From contig NZ_JAHXBG010000023.1 in NCBI RefSeq assembly GCF_020103725.1, positions 62,001-126,000 on the forward strand: a DNA stretch of 64,000 nucleotides, read 5' to 3'. Position numbers and translations under genes: made by a program. The stretch comes from Hyalangium gracile (lineage in GTDB: Bacteria; Myxococcota; Myxococcia; Myxococcales; Myxococcaceae). Shown here in pieces: positions 16,266 through 23,113 of this stretch (its first letter is position 1; each line of letters starts with the position of its first letter). The notes beneath the pieces are model-generated. The model had not been told where the DNA came from. It searched no databases and was given only the letters and a program-made list of their open reading frames with translations.

Positions 16266-18179
16266 ATGAAGCTGAAGCAGATCCGCATCCGCAACTTCCG
16301 GTCGCTCGCCGATCTCACCCTCCCGCTGGATGGAACGACCGTGCTTCTCGGGGAGAACAACGTCGGCAAGTCGGCTGTTGTCGACGCGCTGCGTCACCTG
16401 CTCTCTCGGGCGGCAGCACGGCCCTCAGCGCTCTTTGACGAGTATGACTTCCACCTGAAGGACGAACTCGCCAACCCGCGCACCAGCGACGGAATCATCA
16501 TCGACGCTACCTTCGAAGAGAGCCAACCTGACGAGTGGCCTGATGCGGTAACGCAGGATCTGAATGACATCATCCAGACAGATCCAACCTTGGACATCGA
16601 CTCGATCCATCTGCGTGTCTCATCCAAGTTCGAGCCTGCCAGCAAGAGCTTCAAGACGCTGCTTGAGTTCCTCTCTATCGATGGCAAGCCACTGGCTGGA
16701 AAAGCCCGCTCTCCGAGCAACTTCCAGCCTCTGCTGCGCTACGTGCCACTCTTCCACCTCTCCGCACTCCGAGATGTTACCGACGAGTTCACTGGGCGCT
16801 CGCAGTTCTGGGGTCGCATCCTCCGATCACTCGATGTACCTGATGACAAGGTCGCAGAGATCCACCAACGCATGGAAGCTCTCAACCAAGAGTTGATGAC
16901 GGTAGATGCCCGCCTTGAGCGCGTGACGCGGACGATGGGCAGGGCTGGCGACGTCGTCTCCACTAGTTCCGGGGATCGTGTTGCCATCCGCGCTCTGCCC
17001 CTGAAGATATGGGACCTCATGTCCCGCGCGGAGATCGTCTTCCGCGGCAAGGGCAGCAACGTCACATTCCCACTCACTCGGCACGGACAGGGACTGCAGA
17101 GCTTGGCGGTGCTCTTCCTGTTTGAGGCGTTCGTGGATCATCTACTGGCAGTCATGTACGAAAAGGAGAGCACTCCAGTTCTCACGCTGGAAGAACCTGA
17201 GGCGCATCTCCACCCTCAGGCAGCACGCGCTCTCTGGGAACAGGTGAAGCGTCTCCCCGGTCAGAAGCTCGTCACAACCCACTCACCGTACTTTGCGCAA
17301 CTCGTTCCCATTCGCAGTCTTCGGATCCTTCGCCGGCGGGGGGCCGCGACAACTGCTCACTGGCTGCCTACGTCTGTTGAAGCTCCTATACCAGAGAGTC
17401 CTCAGCTCCTCGGGATTGTCTCGCACAACAAGGATCTCTACGAGTATCGGAAGCCTACTGGCGTATTGGTCATCAAGCGAAGACTTTCCGAGAACGATTG
17501 GCGCGCCCTGCTTCGGTGCTATTCGGACGCCGCGCTTCACCCGCAGCTCCGCGACCTCCAAAGACGGGCAGCTGCACTCCTCAGCAATGAGGAACTCCGC
17601 TCGCTTGAAATCTATGCTCGCCGCACACGGGGTGAGATCTTTTTCGCCCGGTGCTGGTTACTGTGCGAGGGCCAGAGCGAGGTAGCCATCCTCCCGCGGC
17701 TCGCGGAGATGATGGGTATCTCCCTCGACGCACAAGGCATTGCGCTCATCGACTACAAGAACAATGGCTCACCCGGTGCCTTCGCAGCACTTGCTCGGGC
17801 GCTCGACTTCCCCTGGTTCATGTTCTGCGACGATGATGATGGTGGACGGGACCACATTCGGGAAATCGAAAAGTACGGGTTTCTTCCCGAGGAAGTGAAC
17901 ATGCGCATCCGCAAGCTCCCGGGAACAGACTTGGAGGGCTTTCTCACGCGCCAGTTCCCTCGTGAACTACACGAAGCAGCAACCCGGCTGGGTGCCAAGT
18001 TTGTGCTGCCTCCTGAGGATCCGACCTTTGCTGAAAGCGAACTGATCCCCTTCTTGCGGCGGCAGAAGACCGGCAGCGCAGCGCTCCTAGCCGATGCGCT
18101 CCATGGAGCTGGCCCTGAGAAGGTGCCGGACTTCTTCAAGGAGATCCTCACTCGCTGCTCTGAGGTCGCCAATGCCTGA
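16266..18179 (+). CDS. OLD-family ATPase/TOPRIM nuclease, GajA-like
   Basis: A 637-residue overcoming-lysogenization-defect (OLD) family protein. The N-terminal ABC-type ATPase has Walker A GENNVGKS (29-36), a signature-like RHGQGLQSLA, Walker B TLEEPEAHLHP (307-317) and the H-loop THS (338-340). The C-terminal TOPRIM nuclease has the metal-binding Glu in LLCEGQSE (E468) and the acidic cluster FCDDDDGGRD (522-529). Being fused to the neighbouring UvrD-like helicase gene by an 8-bp overlap is diagnostic of class 2 OLD/Gabija. GajA nicks DNA when nucleotides are depleted by phage; that is known for the family, not shown here. The ATG at 16266 gives MKLKQIRIRNFRSL, the canonical start. The protein is somewhat longer than the founding GajA (~578). 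Confidence 0.85.
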   Translation: MKLKQIRIRNFRSLADLTLPLDGTTVLLGENNVGKSAVVDALRHLLSRAAARPSALFDEYDFHLKDELANPRTSDGIIIDATFEESQPDEWPDAVTQDLNDIIQTDPTLDIDSIHLRVSSKFEPASKSFKTLLEFLSIDGKPLAGKARSPSNFQPLLRYVPLFHLSALRDVTDEFTGRSQFWGRILRSLDVPDDKVAEIHQRMEALNQELMTVDARLERVTRTMGRAGDVVSTSSGDRVAIRALPLKIWDLMSRAEIVFRGKGSNVTFPLTRHGQGLQSLAVLFLFEAFVDHLLAVMYEKESTPVLTLEEPEAHLHPQAARALWEQVKRLPGQKLVTTHSPYFAQLVPIRSLRILRRRGAATTAHWLPTSVEAPIPESPQLLGIVSHNKDLYEYRKPTGVLVIKRRLSENDWRALLRCYSDAALHPQLRDLQRRAAALLSNEELRSLEIYARRTRGEIFFARCWLLCEGQSEVAILPRLAEMMGISLDAQGIALIDYKNNGSPGAFAALARALDFPWFMFCDDDDGGRDHIREIEKYGFLPEEVNMRIRKLPGTDLEGFLTRQFPRELHEAATRLGAKFVLPPEDPTFAESELIPFLRRQKTGSAALLADALHGAGPEKVPDFFKEILTRCSEVANA

Positions 18180-20124
18180 TCTCCCCTCGTCCGCCGAGAG
18201 GCTCCTCGTCGGCCTGAGCCCCATCCAGCAGGAAGCTGCTCGCTGGAATGACGGCGCCATGCTACTGATGGCCGGCCCCGGCTCTGGCAAAACGCGAGTG
18301 CTGACGCGGAGAATTGCCCGCTTGCTCGAGGAGTCCGCCGACCAGAAGTACAAGATCCTCGGACTCACCTTCACGAACAAGGCCGCAGATGAGATGCGTT
18401 CCCGCGTCGAGGACCTCGTACCGGACCACGCCTCACGTCTCTTCCTTGGCACCTTTCATTCCTTCTGCGCAGAGGTGCTGCGCCAGCATGGGACCCACCT
18501 GGGTATCGCGCCTGACTTCCGCATCTACTCGTCCCGAGGGGACCTTGAACTCATCCTGCGCGGAGCACTAGAGGAGGTCCGGAAGCAAGGAGGCGACATC
18601 GGTGATGCAGATGCCAGCTTGCTCCCCGTCATCGAGCGGCTGCGCGCGGAGTTAGTCGAACCAACGGAGGCTCCCCTGCATGTCGCAAGCGAGTCACTCA
18701 AGGAGCGCATCACGGCCATCTACACGGCATACGATGCATGCCAGAAACGCACTAACGCCCTCGATTTTGGCTCGCTTCTCTTCTATGCGGTGAAGCTCTT
18801 CCGCGAGTTTCCTGCCTTCGCCCGGCGTTACCGGAAAGTCTACGCCTACTGGTGCATAGACGAGTTCCAGGACACCAACACCTCCCAGTACGCGCTGCTT
18901 CGGGCTATGGCCGGCGACGAATTCAAGAACCTCTTCGCAGTGGCCGATGACGATCAGATCATCTACGAGTGGAACGGCGCGAGCCATCGACGCCTGGAGG
19001 ACTTCAAGCGCGACTTCGAGCCCGAAGTGCTCCAACTCCCAACCAATTTCCGGTGTCCGCCGCATATCGTCTTGTTGGCGAACAACCTTATCCGCCACAA
19101 CGTTCGACGTATGCCAGGCAAAAAGCCCTTCGAGTCTGGCAAGGCGACAGGGCTCTTCGAACAGGGCGCGGTGCGCATCGGGCGCTACGCCTCCGAGCGG
19201 GAGGAGACCCAGGCAGTAGCCCAGGACATCCGTCGATTACGCGCTGGCGCGCTTCATGAGGTCGCGGTGCTGGCACGGAACCGCCGTCTGCTGGAGATCG
19301 CCCAGCGAGCGCTCGCAGAGGTGCAGGTCCACTCTGTGATCGCGCAGAGGCGAGACTCCTTCGAGAGCGCTCCATTTGTCTGGCTGAACGCGTGCCTGCG
19401 GCAGTCAAATCACCGCCGCGATGCCCAAAACCTGGAGTTGCTGTGCGCGACCTTCCGGGAGTTGACGGGCGTGGAACTTGAGCACAGTGACGTCATCGCC
19501 TCTGCGGAAACGACCCACCAAGATTATCTTCGACAGTGGGCCGACCTCGCCACGAGTGCGGAATTCCCGCCGTTAGCCCAAGAGGCTGCACGGCAAGTCA
19601 CTGAACAACTCGTGCGAAAAACGGACTACACGAGCTTCACTGCATTCGCAACGCGATGGTTCGACACCCTCATGCAAGGAGATGTCGCGGGAGGCTCCGA
19701 CGAGCGCTTTGCCGGCTACGCCAATGACAAGCGTGCTTGGGCTCTTCTCAATAAGGAGATCAGCCAGACCTTAGGGGCTAGGGCGCCGCTCGAAGCGTTC
19801 CTTCATGAGCTGGACCTGCGATCCAAAGAGCCGCCTCCCCAGGGCAACATGGTAACCCTGATGACCATACATGGTTCCAAGGGAAAGGAGTTTGATCACA
19901 TCTACTTGATAGGGCTTGCCGAGGATCAGCTCCCCTCCTTTCAGGCAAAGAAGCGCGGGCCTCAGAGCGTCGAGATGGAGGAGGAGCGCCGGAACTGCTT
20001 CGTCGCCATTACCCGAGCTCGGGAAACCCTGACGCTCACCTACGCCCAGATCTACTCGGGATACTCGAAGGAGCCCTCGCGCTTCTTGACTGAAATGGGG
20101 TTCCAAATTCCCTTATCAGGATAA
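18172..20124 (+). CDS. UvrD/PcrA-like superfamily 1 helicase, GajB-like
   Basis: A 650-residue SF1A 3'-5' helicase. All motifs are present: the Q motif (Q19/Q20), Walker A AGPGSGKT (34-41), Ia TFTNKAADEM, Walker B CIDEFQDTN (228-236), III ADDDQIIYEW, V TIHGSKGKEFD and VI VAITRARE (611-618). It starts at ATG 18172, within the last 8 bp of the nuclease gene, so the two are translationally coupled. Founding GajB proteins are ~490 residues and more compact, so this is a longer, PcrA-like helicase. It may therefore be a functional helicase in the complex, or a housekeeping-type paralogue captured with an OLD nuclease. It ends 22 bp before the right repeat. Confidence 0.85.
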   Translation: MPDLPSSAERLLVGLSPIQQEAARWNDGAMLLMAGPGSGKTRVLTRRIARLLEESADQKYKILGLTFTNKAADEMRSRVEDLVPDHASRLFLGTFHSFCAEVLRQHGTHLGIAPDFRIYSSRGDLELILRGALEEVRKQGGDIGDADASLLPVIERLRAELVEPTEAPLHVASESLKERITAIYTAYDACQKRTNALDFGSLLFYAVKLFREFPAFARRYRKVYAYWCIDEFQDTNTSQYALLRAMAGDEFKNLFAVADDDQIIYEWNGASHRRLEDFKRDFEPEVLQLPTNFRCPPHIVLLANNLIRHNVRRMPGKKPFESGKATGLFEQGAVRIGRYASEREETQAVAQDIRRLRAGALHEVAVLARNRRLLEIAQRALAEVQVHSVIAQRRDSFESAPFVWLNACLRQSNHRRDAQNLELLCATFRELTGVELEHSDVIASAETTHQDYLRQWADLATSAEFPPLAQEAARQVTEQLVRKTDYTSFTAFATRWFDTLMQGDVAGGSDERFAGYANDKRAWALLNKEISQTLGARAPLEAFLHELDLRSKEPPPQGNMVTLMTIHGSKGKEFDHIYLIGLAEDQLPSFQAKKRGPQSVEMEEERRNCFVAITRARETLTLTYAQIYSGYSKEPSRFLTEMGFQIPLSG

Positions 20125-20136
20125 AGCACTCTCACT

Positions 20137-20352
20137 TCACTCCGCTTCTAGCGTCTCCCAATCGTCATCGAGAGGGTACAGCGTGAGTTCGTCAGGCTTG
20201 ATGGCGCGCTGATAGATTTCCAAGGCACGCCTCACCATCGGTCCTACGCTCGAATGCGGATGGCGGATGTAGAAACAAAGACTCAGCCCTTCTCGCAGCA
20301 GCAGCGCGCCATTTTGTGCCCTGATGCGGATGCGAGGGTAATGCTCGCTCAT
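20137..20352 (-). pseudogene. truncated DUF3396 immunity gene copy
   Basis: A 71-residue open frame identical to the first 68 residues of the intact DUF3396 protein (MSEHYPRIRIRAQN...), then a short foreign tail (EAE, stop) where the right repeat ends. The start ATG at 20352 and the 120 bp upstream are duplicated too, so its promoter may be active, transcribing leftward into the 3' end of the helicase gene. The missing C-terminal three quarters makes immunity function unlikely. Confidence 0.9.
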
Positions 20353-20472
20353 AGGATTACTCCGAGGCGAGAAACGAGGCGAGCGGCAGGCGTGTTGAAA
20401 GGCTTGTTGATACATCTTTCCCTGGTTTCAGGCCCGCGCAACGAGGCTCCTCAGGATAATCTCGCCCTTCTA
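20147..20472. repeat. 326-bp direct repeat, right copy
   Basis: Partner of 14965-15290, in the same orientation, with two base differences (near 20395 and at 20467). It supplies the truncated immunity gene's start and promoter region. To its right the sequence continues into a dispersed-repeat copy and the aldo/keto reductase gene. Confidence 0.95.
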
Positions 20473-20505
20473 AAGTCCGCAGAAGTCTTTTCACGACTCC
20501 CGTTC

Positions 20506-20710
20506 GAGGCTGCGTCACCTGAGACGGGCAGAGGGTTCGAGTCCGCCCCTGCGTCCAGTCCGCAATCCTGCCGGGCGAACCCTGGCCGAACTGGTCTGCT
20601 TGTCATACCAGTTCGCCGCCGGTCCGCTCACAAGGCGCCTTCATGGCTGGTCGTTCCCATGGCACAGGCGCATTCCTCCAGGATGCAAGAACGTCTTCGG
20701 ACCAACTTAG
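20506..20710 (+). repeat. dispersed repeat, copy A
   Basis: A ~205-bp non-coding repeat that aligns end to end, in inverted orientation, with 39133-39338 (scattered mismatches plus a few short gaps). A 31-bp core (20586-20616) is identical in both copies. The core contains the inverted repeat AACTGGT...ACCAGTT, and the stretch TTGTCATACCA fits the GntR/FadR operator pattern TNGT-N3-ACNA. No open frame is shared. It could be a non-autonomous mobile element or a retained regulatory module; identity is unknown. Confidence 0.7.
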
Positions 20711-20734
20711 GGGGCGTCCCTCTCGTCACCTGGC

Positions 20735-21616
20735 TCAGATCTGCCCGTCCCACCCGTGATCATTGCGCCGGAACGCGTCGCGAATCCGCGTGACGACTTC
20801 CGGCGCCAGGGGCCCGCGCCCCAGGGCCTGCACGTTGCGCTGGAGGTTCTCTACCCGCGTGGTGCCCACGATGCATGTGGCCACTCCCGGAACGTAGGCC
20901 GCGAAGCGTAGCGCGAACTCGCTCCAGTCCATCCCCTGTGGATCCAGCGCCATCTGGCGCATCCGTTCCCAGTAGAGCGCCACATCCTGCGCCCCCGGAC
21001 GCTCCGAGTACCGCCACGGCGCATTCCCCAGCGGTCGCTTGGCGATCACCCCCACGCCCCGCTCCCGCGCCCGCGCCACTCCCCAGTCGATGGCCCGCTG
21101 GTCGAACAGGTTCACCGACACCTGCACCGACCCGAACCGCCCCATGTTCAGCGCGTGCTCCAGCGCGTGGTTGTCTCCAGAGTACGCCGCCACGCGGACC
21201 TTGCCCTGCTCCACGGCCCGGGTGAGCGCGTCCACCACGCCCGGACGCTCCAGCACGTCCACCGGACACGAGTGGAAGTGCATCACGTCGATGACGTCCG
21301 TGCGCATCCGGCGCAGCGCCAGCTCGATGCCCTGCGTGATGCACGGCCCCGTCCAGTCCTCCACCCCCGGCACGCCGTACCCGCACTTCGTCGAGAGCAC
21401 GAACTCCCCGCGCCGCCCTTGCAGGTGCCGGCCAATCCGCTCCTCGGACAGTCCGTAGCTGGGTGCGGTGTCGATCAGGTTGACCCCGGCGTCCAGCACA
21501 CCATGCAGCAGCCTCGCCGCCTCATCCTCCGACAGCGCCGCATCCCCCACGGGCCCGGCCCCGAATCCCAACGCGGAGACCTGCAGGCCCGTACTTCCCA
21601 GGGAGCGGCGTTCCAT
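20735..21616 (-). CDS. aldo/keto reductase
   Basis: A 293-residue NAD(P)H-dependent aldo/keto reductase. The TIM-barrel start RRSLGSTGLQVSALGFGAG is typical. The catalytic tetrad can be followed: D49 and Y54 in NLIDTAPSYG, the Lys in LSTKCG, and the His in MHFHS. A C-terminal cofactor region VGTTRVENLQRNV follows. The substrate is unknown. The ATG at 21616 shares one base with the stop of the upstream peptidase gene (TGATG), which suggests coupled translation; an in-frame GTG lies one codon upstream. Confidence 0.9.
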   Translation of the reverse strand: MERRSLGSTGLQVSALGFGAGPVGDAALSEDEAARLLHGVLDAGVNLIDTAPSYGLSEERIGRHLQGRRGEFVLSTKCGYGVPGVEDWTGPCITQGIELALRRMRTDVIDVMHFHSCPVDVLERPGVVDALTRAVEQGKVRVAAYSGDNHALEHALNMGRFGSVQVSVNLFDQRAIDWGVARARERGVGVIAKRPLGNAPWRYSERPGAQDVALYWERMRQMALDPQGMDWSEFALRFAAYVPGVATCIVGTTRVENLQRNVQALGRGPLAPEVVTRIRDAFRRNDHGWDGQI

Positions 21617-22416
21617 CACGTTCCTCCACGCGCGGCCAGGTCGATGAAGCCGCGGATCCAGATGAGGTTCACAGCGTGGCAGGAAGCTAGCGGAGTCCGG
21701 GTGGTCGTCTCCAGCGCGGCGGTATACGGCACGCCCCTTCGCATGAAGTAGTCCGTGACGCTGCCGTCATGGAACTGGATGAGCCCATCCGCGTCCGTGT
21801 GGTTGTGCTCGTCCACCTTCTGCTGGCGGATGACCGCGACGTGGCTCGCGGCCGCCTCCACCATCGGCCGGTACGCCGCCGAGTCCCCGAACGTGTACGC
21901 GTACGTCGCGGCGATGCTCAGGTAGTTGTCCTGGTGGATGTCGAGCGCCGCCGCCGGAGGCGCGAACCGGTCGATGTCCGCGCGCACCGCCCGCGTCTCC
22001 TTGGGCCCACCGTCGTACAGCACCCAGCGCAGGAACGACTCTCCGCGAGTCAGCTCCCCCTTCCACGCGCCGGGCGTCACCTCGTAGCGGAGGAAGTCGT
22101 TGTTCGGCTTCTCACCGCTGCGGTTGTAGCGGGTGCCGACCTCGAAGCCCGAGGGGTTGATGCACGGATACACGCGCAGCGCCACGTCCCGGGCCTTCGC
22201 GTAGGCGACGATCTCCGCGAAGCTCTCCGCCAGCGTCAGCGGGCCGGCCGGCTCCTCCCCGTGAAACCCGGAGGTGATGACGAGCCAGCGCGAGCCGGGG
22301 ACGGTGAGCCGGAAGAGGGGATACTCCTTCCCGGCCTCCATCACCCGGCCGTACTCGGCCACCTCCGCGAGCGAGGAGTAGGACATCAGGCGGCGGGCGT
22401 AATCCGTGTATTCCAC
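21616..22416 (-). CDS. M14-family zinc carboxypeptidase-like protein
   Basis: About 266 residues from a GTG at 22416 (an upstream GTG at 22452 would add 12). The zinc-site pattern of M14 carboxypeptidases is present: H52xxE55 in GFHGEE, the third ligand His in ALDIHQDN. A substrate-binding Asn-Pro/Arg region YPCINPSGFEVGTRYN and a candidate catalytic Glu in AALETTT also fit. No signal peptide is seen, so a cytoplasmic metallopeptidase or deacylase of the succinylglutamate-desuccinylase-like type is possible. It is coupled to the aldo/keto reductase gene. Confidence 0.75.
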   Translation of the reverse strand: MEYTDYARRLMSYSSLAEVAEYGRVMEAGKEYPLFRLTVPGSRWLVITSGFHGEEPAGPLTLAESFAEIVAYAKARDVALRVYPCINPSGFEVGTRYNRSGEKPNNDFLRYEVTPGAWKGELTRGESFLRWVLYDGGPKETRAVRADIDRFAPPAAALDIHQDNYLSIAATYAYTFGDSAAYRPMVEAAASHVAVIRQQKVDEHNHTDADGLIQFHDGSVTDYFMRRGVPYTAALETTTRTPLASCHAVNLIWIRGFIDLAARGGT

Positions 22417-22488
22417 GGACCGAAGATAGTGGGCCCCTACCGCTTTTCCCACCTTCTCTCACCGCGCCGTTCAGTGCGGCACGACTGA

Positions 22489-22510
22489 CCCCGCTCCAGC
22501 CGGAGCGGGG
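22489..22510 (-). terminator. rho-independent-type hairpin after the Spy-like gene
   Basis: A perfect 9-bp GC stem (CCCCGCTCC/GGAGCGGGG) with a 4-base loop, lying 16 bp downstream of the Spy-like gene's stop and upstream of the M14 peptidase start. No long T-run follows. It probably ends the Spy-like transcript and separates it from the peptidase operon. Confidence 0.65.
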
Positions 22511-22526
22511 TGTTGGCCAAGAACAC

Positions 22527-22970
22527 TCAGCGGATGTCCATCTTCTCGCGGTACTCGGTGGCCAGCTGCTTGCGCTGCTCCGGCGTGAAGACGCGGTGGA
22601 CCTCCAGCGCGGCGTCCACCACCTTGTGGGCGAAGGCCCGCGCCGCGTCGATGCGCGCGTCCACCAGCCCGTGCAGCTTCTGCGCGTCCGGGGCATCGGA
22701 CTCGAGCTGGGTGAGGACCTCCAGGCGCGTGGCCTGGTGCTCCTCGGCCAGGCGCTTGCCGTCCTCGAAGAGCCGGTCCTTCACGCCCTGCACGGCCTGC
22801 TTCTGGCCCTCCGTGGCGTCGATGTCCTCCAGCTTGTCGTTCAGCCTCCAGGTGATCATCTGCTTGATGCGCTCGGGGTCCCGGTGGAAGCCCCAGCCCC
22901 CGCCACGGAAGCCACTGAGCAGGACGACGGCGAGGACGGCGGAGGCGGCGACGGCAATCTTCTTCTTCAT
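22527..22970 (-). CDS. Spy/CpxP-like periplasmic protein
   Basis: A 147-residue protein with a signal peptide (MKKKIAVAASAVLAVVLLSG) and a mature, all-helical, highly charged body that contains FTPEQRKQLA, the LTxxQ-type motif of the Spy/CpxP family of envelope-stress chaperones and metal-responsive proteins. A Gly/Phe/His stretch (GGGWGFHRD) follows the signal, as in many relatives. The ATG at 22970 is the only start that gives a signal peptide. It has its own terminator and is probably monocistronic. Confidence 0.8.
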   Translation of the reverse strand: MKKKIAVAASAVLAVVLLSGFRGGGWGFHRDPERIKQMITWRLNDKLEDIDATEGQKQAVQGVKDRLFEDGKRLAEEHQATRLEVLTQLESDAPDAQKLHGLVDARIDAARAFAHKVVDAALEVHRVFTPEQRKQLATEYREKMDIR

Positions 22971-23113
22971 GACGTGTTCTCCCGGCAGGGCCTCATGGCC
23001 CGTGTGGACGGCTTCGCCGTGATGGCGACGATGCAGAAGATGCTTGGGGGGCATTGAGCGCGCTTGTCCCCTTCGTAAAGAAGTATGAAGGGTGCGCCGG
23101 CCCTCGCCGGGCC

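Larger units (their letters stand above)
14965..20472. mobile_element. direct-repeat-bounded defence island
   Basis: A 5.2-kb unit bounded by 326-bp direct repeats. It holds a broken SMC-like ATPase gene and an intact OLD-nuclease/UvrD-helicase operon (Gabija architecture). There is no integrase, transposase, tRNA or terminal inverted repeat. The duplicated edge being the 5' part of a chromosomal-type gene suits single-crossover integration of a circular donor; recombination between the repeats would excise the unit. Codons inside are noticeably less GC-biased than in neighbours. The boundaries are observed; the mobility is inferred. Confidence 0.6.

Noticed and set aside
20530-20560. tRNA-like T-arm and CCA-like end (GGTTCGAGTCC... 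CCA)
   Set aside because: The T-stem has mismatches, there is no matching acceptor or anticodon arm upstream, and the second repeat copy has the motif degraded. No tRNA is called.
20254-20793. Plus-strand open frame through the right direct repeat
   Set aside because: The same frame occurs opposite the intact immunity gene, so it is an antisense shadow that enters the dispersed repeat.
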